Positions 40,108 to 49,258 of a stretch of 64,000 nt of DNA are shown in pieces. The translations under genes were made by a program, and so were the position numbers. The notes beneath the pieces were generated by a model, which searched no databases, was not told the DNA's origin, and saw only the letters and a program-made list of their open reading frames with translations. The stretch is from Amantichitinum ursilacus (GTDB lineage Bacteria; Pseudomonadota; Gammaproteobacteria; Burkholderiales; Chitinibacteraceae), in contig NZ_LAQT01000008.1 of assembly GCF_001294205.1 (NCBI RefSeq), positions 1-64,000 of the forward strand, written 5' to 3'. Each line of letters begins with the position of its first letter. Position 1 is the first letter of the stretch.

Positions 40108-40478
40108 AAACGGCCCCCGCGCATTGCAACAACTGAAGTCTGGTGCAGCGCGCGCAACATCGCTGCAAGCGGCGAACGTCTCTTGCTGTAGGAATGATTC
40201 CGTTAGGGTTCTTGCCTGGATGCACCGTCGCGGCCAAACGAAGATTTCACTGTCCCTACGCCATGCTTTCAAAAGGGCGGCGTATGTGTCTGGTTTGTTT
40301 CGCTGGGTAAGGCCACGCCAGGGTGGCCGGTTTTGACATGGTTCGCTACACATGCGCCCTGGCGCGTCTCATTAGTTCTTGCATAATCCAGCCCGGATGG
40401 CAGCCCGACGGACGCCGACGCGAAGGCGGTAGACCTGCGTCTGGACAAGCGCCGCGGTCAGTAAGCTTAGGGGCGTTT
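40108..40478. other. Divergent intergenic region, aldehyde oxidoreductase operon and split sensor
   Basis: These 371 bases lie between the divergent XdhC-like gene and the sensor gene at 40479, so both promoters must be here. A CATAAT box is at 40382-40387 and a TTGACA at 40335-40340, but they are too far apart to pair. I see no clear direct repeat typical of an OmpR-family binding site. Confidence 0.45.
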
Positions 40479-41156
40479 ATGCGATTACGACATTCATCCG
40501 CGTGCATGCTGCGTGCACTGCTGCGCCGCAGTCTGATTCTGGCGTGTGGCGCCATCGGCGGCGGCATTCTGGCGTGTTGGGCGGGCATGAGTGATCTGCG
40601 CAGCGACACCGCCGACTTTCGCTACGAACAAATGGCGGAACGCGTGGGCTTGCTGGTGCGCATTCTTAACGCCACGCCGGGGCCGGAGCGCACAGCGCTG
40701 GCCAATGCCGCCAGCGGCGGCGGGCTGGACGTGGCGCTGGGCGAACACGGCGCGCTGGAAGTCAGCCCCGATGCCACGCTGGCGCTGGAAGTGTCGGTGC
40801 GCGTGGCCAGCGGCAACAGCGTAAAAGGCGCGGGCGTGAGCGCCAGTTGCCCGCTGGACGCCGTGGTCCCCGAACTTGATCCGTGGCGCACGCATGAACC
40901 TGCCTGCGCCGCGGTCGACGTTGTACTAACCGATGGCACCCCGTTGCGCGTGGCCTTTGCCGACAACCTGGCGATGGCGCGACCGGGCGCTTTTGCGCTG
41001 GCTAAACATCAGGCGGGCATTGCGGCTGCGGCATTGGCGGGCGCGCTGAGTTTGTTGCTGGCGGCCTATATATGGCGCGGCGCGGAACGACGCATGGCGC
41101 GCACCGGCCGGCGCAATCGCAGATTGGCCGCGGCGGGTGGGGTGGCCAAGGGTTAG
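40479..41156 (+). CDS. Membrane sensor protein without kinase domain (split sensor)
   Basis: A 225-residue protein with a basic start and first membrane helix (about 14-35), an extracytoplasmic domain of about 140 residues with two cysteines (SCPLD and PACAA) and a second helix near the end (AAALAGALSLLLAAYIW), then a short basic tail. This is the layout of the sensor half of a BaeS-like kinase, but no kinase follows in the same frame. I start at ATG 40479, which has an AGGGG site. A separate kinase gene follows after 69 bases and a response regulator after that. Family not recognised; the sensor role is inferred from position. Confidence 0.65.
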   Translation: MRLRHSSACMLRALLRRSLILACGAIGGGILACWAGMSDLRSDTADFRYEQMAERVGLLVRILNATPGPERTALANAASGGGLDVALGEHGALEVSPDATLALEVSVRVASGNSVKGAGVSASCPLDAVVPELDPWRTHEPACAAVDVVLTDGTPLRVAFADNLAMARPGAFALAKHQAGIAAAALAGALSLLLAAYIWRGAERRMARTGRRNRRLAAAGGVAKG

Positions 41157-41225
41157 CGCGCTGATCGGGTCTGCGCCGCGCCCGGCGAACAATCAGAACA
41201 TCAATTTTTAAGAAAGAGTGCAATC

Positions 41226-42125
41226 GTGGCTGTAATACATCGTGGGGCAGGGGCCGTCAGTATGGCCCTGGCAGCGCCAGGCTGGGCGGGCGCAACCTGG
41301 CCGATCAACGCGGGGGCAGTCGACCTGATGTGGATGGGCTTGCTGTTTCTGGCCTGCATGCTGGGCGCGGGCGGCATTCTGTTTATGCCCCGCCGCCGCG
41401 TTCCGAGACCCGCGCTGCCGCTGCAACCGCCTGCGCGACCGTTGCAGGACGGCATCGCCGATCTGGTGCATGAAATCCGCGCGCCGTTGAGCGTGATCAG
41501 CGGCGAAATCGAAGCGGCGCAATGTGGCCTGCGCGCCATCGACGCGCAGACGCTGGACGCGCTGGCGGTCGAATCGGCCCGGCTGGCGCGCTTGCTGCGT
41601 GATCTGGAAGGGCTGACGTCGTGCACGAGCAGCGCGACAGGGGCTGCGGTGTATCAGTTTGGCGCGCTGGCGCTGGATACCTGGTTGCAACGCTGGTTGC
41701 GCCATCGCAATACACAGCTGGCCGGCGCGGGCATTGCGCTGCATTTGCAGATTGAAACCCGCGGCGCGGTGTTGATCCAGGCCGACGAGCAACGGCTGGC
41801 TCAACTGTTCGACAACCTGTTGCAAAACACGCTGCGCTACACCGATGCGCCGGGCACGTTGCGCGTAGCGCTGACGCGTTCGGCGCACGGCTGGCCGCAT
41901 ATCCGTTGGGAAGACAGCGCGCCGGGCGTGCCGCCGGAGCAGATGTCGGCGCTGCGGCTGCGCCATTGGCGCGGCGATCACACCGTGCAAGGCAGCGGGC
42001 TGGGGCTGGATATCGCCAGCCGCATCGCCGCCGCGCATCACGCGCGCTTTGAGGCCTCGCCCAGCCAACTGGGTGGGCTGTGCTGGTCCCTTGAATTTGT
42101 ACAACTGGACGGAGAACGCGGATGA
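41226..42125 (+). CDS. Sensor histidine kinase lacking HAMP and large sensor domain
   Basis: A 299-residue kinase. Two hydrophobic N-terminal segments (about 8-22 and 33-53) enclose only a short loop, and no HAMP domain is visible. The dimerisation histidine is H82 in LVHEIRAPLS. The ATP-binding part shows the N box QLFDNLLQNTLRYT, a BaeS-like EDSAPGVP in place of the usual DxGxG box, and GSGLGLDIA. The GTG start is preceded by AAGAAAGAG. The stop overlaps the response regulator start (ATGA). It probably depends on the preceding membrane protein for signal input. Confidence 0.85.
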   Translation: MAVIHRGAGAVSMALAAPGWAGATWPINAGAVDLMWMGLLFLACMLGAGGILFMPRRRVPRPALPLQPPARPLQDGIADLVHEIRAPLSVISGEIEAAQCGLRAIDAQTLDALAVESARLARLLRDLEGLTSCTSSATGAAVYQFGALALDTWLQRWLRHRNTQLAGAGIALHLQIETRGAVLIQADEQRLAQLFDNLLQNTLRYTDAPGTLRVALTRSAHGWPHIRWEDSAPGVPPEQMSALRLRHWRGDHTVQGSGLGLDIASRIAAAHHARFEASPSQLGGLCWSLEFVQLDGERG

Positions 42126-42805
42126 AGCCCCATGTGCTGCTGGTGGAGGACGAAGCGGGTCTGGCGCATGTGCTGGGCGATTATCTGCAAGCCGATGGCT
42201 TTGACGTGACCTGGCGCGAGCGTGGCGCGGATGCCTTGCAATGGCTGTCGGGCAATGCGGCCGATTTGATGTTGCTGGACCTGGGCCTGCCGGATTTGCC
42301 CGGCATGGAAATCTGTCGGCGCGTGCGGGCGCGCTCGGCGCTGCCCATCATCATGCTGAGCGGGCGCAGCAGCGAAATCGACCGCGTGCTGGGGCTGGAA
42401 ACCGGCGCGGATGATTTTGTCGGCAAGCCCTACAGCCTGCGCGAAGTGGCGGCACGCGTACGCACTGTGCTGCGGCGGCAACGCAGCTTTGCCCCGGCTG
42501 AAGCGCGTGCGCCGGAGATCTCGTTTGACGACAACGCCTGCCGCGTCTGGATTGATGGCGCCGATGCGGCGCTGACGCTGATCGAATACCAGTTGCTGCG
42601 GCAAATGGCGCAACGCCCCGGCTTTTTGATGTCGCGCGCGCAATTGATGGATGGCATGTATAACGACGGCCGCATCGTCACCGAACGCACGATTGACAGT
42701 CATATCAAAAAGATCCGGCAAAAGCTGACGCTGGCCGCGCCGTCGATGCGCTATGTGCATTCGGTGTATGGCGGCGGCTATCGCTATGAGGCCTTGCCGG
42801 CCTGA
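42122..42805 (+). CDS. Response regulator, OmpR/BaeR-like
   Basis: A 227-residue response regulator. The receiver domain (1-120) has the acidic pair ED in LLVEDE, phospho-acceptor D53 in LLDLGLP and the conserved lysine in GKPYS. The C-terminal winged helix (about 130-225) ends with the typical VYGGGYRYE. Sequence is closest in memory to BaeR. It is coupled to the kinase gene and likely controls its own operon, the divergent molybdoenzyme operon, or both. Confidence 0.9.
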   Translation: MKPHVLLVEDEAGLAHVLGDYLQADGFDVTWRERGADALQWLSGNAADLMLLDLGLPDLPGMEICRRVRARSALPIIMLSGRSSEIDRVLGLETGADDFVGKPYSLREVAARVRTVLRRQRSFAPAEARAPEISFDDNACRVWIDGADAALTLIEYQLLRQMAQRPGFLMSRAQLMDGMYNDGRIVTERTIDSHIKKIRQKLTLAAPSMRYVHSVYGGGYRYEALPA

Positions 42806-43062
42806 AGTGTGGGTTCGAACTTGCATGCCATGCAGGCAGATCGCAATGCCCAGCCGCAGATCCGGCGCTGTTTAATGCTGTGGTGAAGTCCGCGGAGCGC
42901 TACGGGTGATCAGGTCGGAGATACCGTTGCGTACTGCGCAAGCGCATAGCCGGCGGAGAGAATCGTCCTATGTGGTAGGCGGAATGGCGCTGGCAAAGTG
43001 CATCCTTTTTTGCCGATTTCCCGGCGTTTCTGGCCGGCGAAGCAATCAGGATGAGGCCCACC

Positions 43063-44076
43063 ATGAAGAACAAACTTGCCAGGTTGATCTGGGTGTCGGG
43101 GATGTGTCTGTTGTTTTCAGCAAAACCGGCCCTGGCTTTGATATGCGGCTTCGAAAGCCGCTACACCGAATATACCCAGGAGATTAATGAGCAGATGAAG
43201 GGGATGGCGGTGCTGGACGCTCTGCCCTCCGGCACCGAACTCTGGCGCTCGCCCATGTACCATGTGCCCCTCATTTGCACTGAGTCGTTCGCCCAGGATT
43301 CCGATGACGTCGTTATCTATGCCAATCCAGAGCGAGTGACGCCAATACCGGGGGTTCAGTTCGGCATCGTTTATCGGGGTAAAACTTATTGGGGAGGAAC
43401 GGGCGAGCAGAACAGTTACGGCGAGATGATCATGACTTACATCTATACGAATTGGCAGCCACAACAAGCCAATAGCGTCTTTCAGGTGGGCATGACGCTG
43501 GACTTTCAGGTGATCATGCGAAAAAACGCGGCAATGATCGGCGCGGCTGTCGTGGACAAGTACGATGTTTTCTCGCTAGGGGGGCGCCGTTACGGTTTTC
43601 ACTCCAGTACGTTCGGACAGGTGCGCAAGTACACCTTTACCTACCGGTTGATCGGGCTTAACGGCACCAAGCCAAGCACCTGCGTGCCCACAGTCAAAAC
43701 TACGCCTGCTGTCATCACGTTCAAAGCCATCGCAAAACCTGCTCTGGAAGCCGGTAAACAACGCGTGGTGCCGTTTTCGCTGGATTTTTCTGCACAGAGC
43801 TGCAGTGCGCCTCTAACGGTTGATGTGGTTTTTTCGAGCCCGAATACCGACACGACCAAAACCATCATTATCCCCACAGACAACACCTCGGTGGGCATCA
43901 CCGTCCGCGAGGCGGGCAAGGGCAATATCGTAATGGATACGCCCATTACGATGCTTGAGGACTGGAGTGGCAACGTCATAAGCCGTCCGCTGGAAGCGGT
44001 GCTGTCGAAGCAAACCAGCCCGGTTTCTGTCGGCGCCTTCAATGCCGTCGCAACAGTGACGATGCAGTACCGCTAA
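43063..44076 (+). CDS. Solitary fimbrial-type adhesin
   Basis: A 337-residue exported protein. A signal peptide (KNKLARLIWVSGMCLLFSA, cleavage near ALA) precedes a two-domain mature protein with cysteines at the domain junction. The C-terminal 130 residues look like a type 1 pilin domain, ending SVGAFNAVATVTMQYR with the penultimate tyrosine motif recognised by chaperones. The N-terminal 180 residues could be a receptor-binding domain. No usher, chaperone or pilin gene lies next to it. Its base composition appears lower in GC than its neighbours, which suggests acquisition. The ATG at 43063 has a GAGG site; an ATG at 43051 is possible. Confidence 0.7.
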   Translation: MKNKLARLIWVSGMCLLFSAKPALALICGFESRYTEYTQEINEQMKGMAVLDALPSGTELWRSPMYHVPLICTESFAQDSDDVVIYANPERVTPIPGVQFGIVYRGKTYWGGTGEQNSYGEMIMTYIYTNWQPQQANSVFQVGMTLDFQVIMRKNAAMIGAAVVDKYDVFSLGGRRYGFHSSTFGQVRKYTFTYRLIGLNGTKPSTCVPTVKTTPAVITFKAIAKPALEAGKQRVVPFSLDFSAQSCSAPLTVDVVFSSPNTDTTKTIIIPTDNTSVGITVREAGKGNIVMDTPITMLEDWSGNVISRPLEAVLSKQTSPVSVGAFNAVATVTMQYR

Positions 44077-44206
44077 GCGGCCCAGGTTCGCCGTACACTG
44101 TGCTGTTCTCCTTCCTGTACACCGCAGCCCCATATCCTGGGGCGGCGGTATGAATCTGGCTCACGCGGCCCGGTAAGAACTTTGCCGCAAACAACCACCG
44201 CGCCCG

Positions 44207-44215
44207 TGTTAAAAT
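44207..44215 (+). promoter_or_regulatory. Extended -10 promoter of glyA
   Basis: TGTTAAAAT is an extended -10 element 34 bases upstream of the glyA ATG. I see no good -35 hexamer at the proper distance. Confidence 0.4.
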
Positions 44216-44249
44216 CGCCGACTTCCCCGACCTTCAGGACACGCCGCAC

Positions 44250-45497
44250 ATGTTCTCCCGCTCCCGGACTATTGCTCAGTACGACCCCGATCTCGCTGCC
44301 GCCATTCAAGGCGAAGTGGTACGCCAGCACGAACATATCGAGCTGATCGCCAGCGAAAACTACACCAGCCCGGCCGTGATGGAAGCGCAGGGTTCGCAGC
44401 TGACCAACAAGTACGCCGAAGGTTATCCGGGCAAACGTTTTTACGGCGGTTGCGAGCATGTAGACGTGCTGGAGCAACTGGCCATCGACCGCGTCAAGCA
44501 ACTGTTTGGCGCTGAATACGCCAACGTGCAGCCGCATTCGGGTTCGCAAGCCAACCAGGCGGTGTACTTTGCCGTGCTGAAGCCGGGCGACACCATCATG
44601 GGTATGAACCTGGGCCACGGCGGTCACCTGACCCATGGCTCGCCCGCCAACCTGAGCGGCAAGCTGTTCAATATCGTGCCGTACGGTCTGAACGATAAAG
44701 AAGAAATCGATTACGACGAGATGGAACGCATCGCCATCGAAGCCAAGCCCAAGCTGATTATCGGCGGCGCTTCGGCTTATGCATTGCGCTTTGACTTTGA
44801 GCGCATGGCCGCCATCGCCAAGAAGGTGGGCGCGTACTTTATGGTCGACATGGCGCATTACGCCGGTCTGATCGCTGCTGGCCTGTATCCGAACCCAGTG
44901 CCGCACGCTGACTTTGTGACCTCAACCACGCACAAGACGCTGCGCGGCCCGCGCGGTGGCCTGATCCTGGCCAAGGCGGAATTTGAAAAAGTGCTGAATT
45001 CCAGCGTGTTCCCGGCGCTGCAAGGCGGCCCACTGATGCACGTGATCGCCGGCAAGGCGGTGGCGTTTAAAGAAGCGGCACAACCTGAATTCAAGACTTA
45101 CCAGCAACAAGTAATCAAGAACGCGCAAGCGATGGCCGCAGCGCTGACCGAACGCGGTCTGCGCATTATCTCGGGCCATACCGAATCGCATCTGTTCCTG
45201 GTGGATCTGCGTCCCAAAGGCCTGACCGGCAAGGCCGCCGATGCGGCGCTGGGCAAGGCGCATATCACCGTTAACAAGAATTCGATTCCCAACGATCCGG
45301 AAAGCCCGTTTGTGACGTCCGGCATCCGCATCGGCAGCCCGGCCATCACCACGCGCGGCTTTAAAGAAGCTGAAGCGGCGCAAGTGGCTAATCTGATTGC
45401 CGACGTGCTGGATAATCCGGATGACGAAGCCAATCTGGCTGCGGTGGCGGAGAAGGTCAAAGCACTGACCGCCCGCTTCCCGGTTTACGGCGAGTAA
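44250..45497 (+). CDS. glyA: Serine hydroxymethyltransferase
   Basis: A 415-residue PLP enzyme that converts serine and tetrahydrofolate to glycine and methylene-tetrahydrofolate. The PLP lysine is K229 in [14 protein letters not shown]. Other signature blocks are [41 protein letters not shown] and [14 protein letters not shown]. Length is typical. nrdR follows, an order common in betaproteobacteria, but here an inverted-repeat element separates the two. Confidence 0.98.
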   Translation: MFSRSRTIAQYDPDLAAAIQGEVVRQHEHIELIASENYTSPAVMEAQGSQLTNKYAEGYPGKRFYGGCEHVDVLEQLAIDRVKQLFGAEYANVQPHSGSQANQAVYFAVLKPGDTIMGMNLGHGGHLTHGSPANLSGKLFNIVPYGLNDKEEIDYDEMERIAIEAKPKLIIGGASAYALRFDFERMAAIAKKVGAYFMVDMAHYAGLIAAGLYPNPVPHADFVTSTTHKTLRGPRGGLILAKAEFEKVLNSSVFPALQGGPLMHVIAGKAVAFKEAAQPEFKTYQQQVIKNAQAMAAALTERGLRIISGHTESHLFLVDLRPKGLTGKAADAALGKAHITVNKNSIPNDPESPFVTSGIRIGSPAITTRGFKEAEAAQVANLIADVLDNPDDEANLAAVAEKVKALTARFPVYGE

Positions 45498-45500
45498 ACG

Positions 45501-45622
45501 CATAGGGTGGGACTCGGCGTCCCCGTCAAGACCCACCATTCAAAGCCATTGAGAAATGCACGAAGGCTCATATTCCTCTTCGTTGTGACGGCTTTGATGG
45601 GTGGGTCATGACCCACCCTATG
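45501..45622. repeat. GGGTGGGTC inverted-repeat element between glyA and nrdR
   Basis: The left end CATAGGGTGGGACTCGGCG is the variant form and continues to GTCAAGACCCACCATT and CAAAGCC. The right end is GGCTTTGATGG followed by GTGGGTCATGACCCACC and CTATGG. Terminal inverted repeats enclose a spacer of about 45 bases. Confidence 0.85.
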
Positions 45623-45744
45623 GATGGTGCAATTTGTAGTTGATGTGCTAGCTTGACGCTCTTTGATTGGCCCGCCGCCGCTGTATGCGCCGGCGGGCTG
45701 TTTTGCCTGTACAGGCTTGCTCTTTGAACCCCCGGAGGCTTCGC

Positions 45745-46197
45745 ATGAAGTGTCCATTCTGCGGCTCACCCGATACCCAAGTGGTGGATAGCCGCGTCTC
45801 TGACGAAGGCGATACCGTACGCCGGCGTCGTCGTTGCAATGTGTGCGACAAACGCTTTACCACGTTCGAAACCGCCGAAGTGCGGTTGCCGCAAGTGGTC
45901 AAGGCCAATGGCCAGCGCGCCGAGTTTGATCGCGACCGCATCCGCACCAGTTTCCAGCGCGCACTGCACAAGCGCCCCGTGCCCACCCAACTGGTGGACG
46001 AAGCCATTTCGCGCATCATCCAGCGTGTGCTTACCGTCGGCGAGCGCGAAATCATGTCGCGCCAGATTGGCGAAATGGTGATGTCCGAGCTGGCCAAGCT
46101 CGACAAGGTGGCTTATATCCGCTTTGCCTCGGTGTATCGCTCGTTTTCTGACGTCGATGATTTCCGCGACGTCATCCGTGAAGTGACCAAACAATAA
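45745..46197 (+). CDS. nrdR: Transcriptional repressor NrdR
   Basis: A 150-residue repressor of ribonucleotide reductase genes. The N-terminal zinc ribbon is [15 protein letters not shown] with its second half [14 protein letters not shown]. An ATP-cone domain follows (about 50-140), which senses dATP/ATP. The ATG at 45745 has a GGAGG site. The stop is directly followed by the ribD ATG, so the genes form one operon with the riboflavin genes. Confidence 0.97.
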   Translation: MKCPFCGSPDTQVVDSRVSDEGDTVRRRRRCNVCDKRFTTFETAEVRLPQVVKANGQRAEFDRDRIRTSFQRALHKRPVPTQLVDEAISRIIQRVLTVGEREIMSRQIGEMVMSELAKLDKVAYIRFASVYRSFSDVDDFRDVIREVTKQ

Positions 46198-47331
46198 ATG
46201 ACCGAAGTGGCCCGCTACAGCGCTGCCGACTACGCCCATATGCAGCATGCATTGGCGCTGGCGGCGCGCGGCCGTTACATCACGCCGCCCAACCCCAGCG
46301 TGGGTTGTGTGCTGGTGCGCGATGGCGGGGTCGTGGGTGAAGGCCACAGCCAGCCCACCGGCCACGCGCATGCCGAAGTGATGGCGATGCGCATGGCCGG
46401 CGAGCAAGCGCGTGGCGCGACGGCTTATGTGACGCTGGAACCGTGTAGCCATCACGGCCGTACGCCGCCGTGTGCGGATGGCCTGATCGCGGCGGGCGTC
46501 AGCCGCGTGGTGGTGGCTTTGCGTGACCCCAATCCGCTGGTGGCGGGGCAGGGCCTGGCGCGCTTGCGTGCGGCCGGTATCGAAGTCAGCCACGGATTGC
46601 TGGCCAATGAAGCCGCCGAACATCATCGTGGATTTCTCAGTCGCATGATCCGGCACCGGCCGTGGTTGCGGGTCAAGATCGCGACGTCGCTGGATGGCCG
46701 CACCGCGCTGGCCAATGGCGAATCGCAATGGATTACCGGCCCGGCCGCGCGCGCCGATGTGCAAGCATTGCGCGCGCGTTCCAGCGCCATGATCACCGGC
46801 ATTGGCACTGTGCTGGCCGACGATGCGGCACTGACCGTGCGTGATCCGGTGTTTGCCGATATCGGCCGCCAGCCTTTGCGGGTGGTGCTTGATGGCCGCC
46901 TGCGCACGCCGCCCTCGGCGCGAATCTTGCAAACGCCGGGCGTACTGATTGTGTGCGCGGTGCTTGATGGCGCGCGTGAAGCCGCTTTGCGCGATGCGGG
47001 CGCTGAGGTAATCAGCCTGCCTGATGCCGACGGTCGTATCGATCTGCCCGCATTGAGTGCCGAACTGGCGCAGCGCGGCTGCAATGAAGTGACGGTGGAA
47101 GCGGGCGCGATCCTGAACGGCGCGTTTTTGCGCAGCGGTCTGGTGGATGAAATCATCTGGTATCAGGCGCCGGTCATTATTGGTGAACCGGGCCGGGGCG
47201 CAGCCGAACTCGATCTGTCCCAACTGGCCGCCCGCCTGGCTCCGCGCGTGCTGTCTCGGCGCATGGTGGGCGTTGATCAAAGGCTGGACTTGCGATTTAC
47301 CGATCCGGCTCTATTTGTGACGCAGGAGTAA
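46198..47331 (+). CDS. ribD: Bifunctional riboflavin deaminase/reductase
   Basis: A 377-residue enzyme for steps two and three of riboflavin synthesis. The N-terminal deaminase has H58 in HAEVMAM and the zinc cysteines in PCSHHGRTPPC. The C-terminal reductase domain (about 150-370) begins VKIATSLDGRTALANGESQW and uses NADPH. It starts directly after the nrdR stop and is followed by a small zinc-ribbon gene. Confidence 0.97.
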   Translation: MTEVARYSAADYAHMQHALALAARGRYITPPNPSVGCVLVRDGGVVGEGHSQPTGHAHAEVMAMRMAGEQARGATAYVTLEPCSHHGRTPPCADGLIAAGVSRVVVALRDPNPLVAGQGLARLRAAGIEVSHGLLANEAAEHHRGFLSRMIRHRPWLRVKIATSLDGRTALANGESQWITGPAARADVQALRARSSAMITGIGTVLADDAALTVRDPVFADIGRQPLRVVLDGRLRTPPSARILQTPGVLIVCAVLDGAREAALRDAGAEVISLPDADGRIDLPALSAELAQRGCNEVTVEAGAILNGAFLRSGLVDEIIWYQAPVIIGEPGRGAAELDLSQLAARLAPRVLSRRMVGVDQRLDLRFTDPALFVTQE

Positions 47332-47335
47332 CGCG

Positions 47336-47509
47336 ATGACATCCGCCCCCGCCCTCGCATGTCCCGATTGTGGCCAGCCGCTTGAAGTATTGGTGGCGTG
47401 CGGCGCGCGCAGTTATTTCTGCAACGGCTGCAACGAACTCAAGTCTTCGCAACGCGTACGCCAGTCCAATCCAGCCCAATTCGCAGATCAAAACAAGGAA
47501 ACCCCCTGA
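47336..47509 (+). CDS. Small zinc-ribbon protein, YfgJ-like
   Basis: A 57-residue protein beginning MTSAPALACPDCGQPLEVL. Two zinc-binding knuckles are visible: CPDC and CNGC, with an extra Cys in VACGAR. The pattern LxVLxACGAxxYFC matches the second half of E. coli YfgJ (zinc-ribbon DUF1407). Translation looks real: it starts five bases after the ribD stop and its TGA is directly followed by the ribE ATG. Function unknown. It may be carried by the operon rather than belong to riboflavin synthesis. Confidence 0.8.
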   Translation: MTSAPALACPDCGQPLEVLVACGARSYFCNGCNELKSSQRVRQSNPAQFADQNKETP

Positions 47510-48121
47510 ATGTTTACCGGTATTGTGCAAGGCCTCGGCACGATCGAAAAAGTCGAGCCATTTGAAGGTGGCGTCAGCCTGGTGGTGCATGCGCCCGAGC
47601 TGGATTTATCGGACGTGGCGCTGGGCGACAGCATTTCGCATAACGGTGCGTGCATGACGGTGGTGGATTTGCAGCCCGATGCGCGCTATCGCATTGATGT
47701 GTCGGAAGAATCGCTGCGCGTGACGGTGGGTCTGCAGGATCAGGGCCGCAAGGTAAACCTCGAAAAAGCCATGCGTCTGTCCGACCGTCTGGGTGGCCAT
47801 CTGGTGTCGGGCCATGTGGATGGCGTGGGCGAAGTGATCAGCTTTGAGCCGGTGGGCGACAACCGCGAACTGATCATCCGCGCGCCGCAATCGCTGAAAA
47901 AATATCTGGCTGTCAAAGGCTCGGTGGTGGTGAACGGCGTGTCGCTGACCACCAACTGGGTGCGCGATGCCGCTGAGGGCGTGGAGTTTTCGATCAACCT
48001 GATTCCGCACACGCTCACCGTCACCACGCTGGGCGAACTGCACGCGGGCGCCAGGGTAAACCTGGAAGTCGATCTGATCGCCCGCTACGTCGAGCGCATG
48101 CTGGCGGCGGGAGCAATCTGA
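47510..48121 (+). CDS. ribE: Riboflavin synthase alpha chain
   Basis: A 203-residue enzyme that dismutates two lumazines into riboflavin. It starts with the invariant MFTGIVQGLG and has two homologous lumazine-binding barrels, each with a NGxxxTV-type strand (SHNGACMTVVD and VNGVSLTTNWV). Its stop overlaps the next start (TGATG). Length is typical. Confidence 0.96.
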   Translation: MFTGIVQGLGTIEKVEPFEGGVSLVVHAPELDLSDVALGDSISHNGACMTVVDLQPDARYRIDVSEESLRVTVGLQDQGRKVNLEKAMRLSDRLGGHLVSGHVDGVGEVISFEPVGDNRELIIRAPQSLKKYLAVKGSVVVNGVSLTTNWVRDAAEGVEFSINLIPHTLTVTTLGELHAGARVNLEVDLIARYVERMLAAGAI

Positions 48122-49227
48122 TGGCAAGCATCGCACCAATCAAAGACATCATCGCCGACATTCGCGCCGGCAAGATGGTGATCCTGGTGGACGAAGAAGA
48201 TCGCGAAAACGAAGGCGATCTGGTGTTGGCGGCCGATTATGTCACGCCCGAAATCATTAACTTTATGGCGAAGTACGGCCGCGGGCTGATCTGCCTGACG
48301 CTGAGCGCCGACCGCTGCAAGCAGCTGAATCTGCCGTTGATGGTCAACAACAATGGCTCCAGTCACGGCACCAATTTCACCGTGTCGATCGAAGCCGCTG
48401 AAGGCGTCAGCACGGGCATCTCGGCCGCCGACCGCGCGCTGACCATCCGCCGCGCGGTGGCGTTTGATGCCAAGCCGGGCGATCTGGTGTCGCCGGGCCA
48501 TGTATTCCCCTTGCTGGCGCAGCCCGGTGGCGTGCTGGTGCGCGCGGGTCATACCGAGGCCGGCTCTGATCTGGCGATGCTGGCCGGTTTGTCGCCGGCG
48601 TCGGTGATTTGCGAAATCATGAACGACGACGGCAGCATGGCGCGTTTGCCCGAGCTGCTGGAGTTTGCCGAGCAACACCAGATCAAGATCGGCACCATCG
48701 CCGACCTGATCCACTATCGCAGCCAGACCGAATCGCTGGTCGAGACCAAAGGCGTGCGCACCGTCGAGACCTTTGCCGGTGAGTTCAAACTGCATGTGTT
48801 CCGCGACACGCTGACCAGCACCACGCATCTGGCGCTGGTGCATGGCGAACCCACGCCGGGCGAAGAGACGCTGGTGCGCGTGCACGAGCCACTGAGCGTG
48901 ATGGACTGGCTGGATCTGGCGCACAGCGCGCATTCGTGGAATGTGCGCGAATCGCTCGAAGCCATTGCACGCGCCGAGCGTGGCGTAGTCATCCTGTTGC
49001 ACCGCACTGAAAACGGCGACGATCTGCTGGCGCGCGCCTTGCCCGAGCTGAAGCTGGAGCAGCCGCGCAAATGGGATATGCGTACCTATGGCATCGGTGC
49101 GCAAATGCTCAAATCGTTGGGCGTGGGCAAGATGCGGTTGCTGTCGCCCGAACGCAAAATGCCGAGCATGACCGGTTTTGGTCTCGAAATTACCGGCTTT
49201 GAATTACCGCGCTGCGCGGAAAAGTAA
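48121..49227 (+). CDS. ribB: DHBP synthase with degenerate GTP cyclohydrolase II domain (RibBX)
   Basis: A 368-residue protein. Residues 1-200 are an intact 3,4-dihydroxy-2-butanone 4-phosphate synthase, with [12 protein letters not shown] (metal and substrate site) and [15 protein letters not shown]. The C-terminal 165 residues keep the outline of GTP cyclohydrolase II but lack its zinc cysteines: where family members have a GD-x-C-x-C region, this protein reads [14 protein letters not shown]. The second activity is therefore probably lost, as in so-called RibBX proteins. A separate RibA would be needed elsewhere in the genome. No FMN riboswitch was recognised upstream. Confidence 0.9.
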   Translation: MASIAPIKDIIADIRAGKMVILVDEEDRENEGDLVLAADYVTPEIINFMAKYGRGLICLTLSADRCKQLNLPLMVNNNGSSHGTNFTVSIEAAEGVSTGISAADRALTIRRAVAFDAKPGDLVSPGHVFPLLAQPGGVLVRAGHTEAGSDLAMLAGLSPASVICEIMNDDGSMARLPELLEFAEQHQIKIGTIADLIHYRSQTESLVETKGVRTVETFAGEFKLHVFRDTLTSTTHLALVHGEPTPGEETLVRVHEPLSVMDWLDLAHSAHSWNVRESLEAIARAERGVVILLHRTENGDDLLARALPELKLEQPRKWDMRTYGIGAQMLKSLGVGKMRLLSPERKMPSMTGFGLEITGFELPRCAEK

Positions 49228-49258
49228 TACGTAACACGTAATCCACGAAGGAAGCATC

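Noticed and set aside
40479-42125. The sensor and kinase genes as one frameshifted gene
   Set aside because: The first frame ends with a basic tail after its membrane helix. The second has its own ribosome binding site and membrane segments after a 69-base gap, so a single indel would not give a normal kinase. Not fully excluded.
43063-44076. A complete chaperone-usher pilus operon
   Set aside because: Both neighbours (response regulator and glyA) are unrelated; only the single adhesin-like gene is present.
47332-48121. FMN riboswitch in front of the riboflavin genes
   Set aside because: No RFN-type conserved core was found before ribD, ribE or ribBX; gene gaps are too short.
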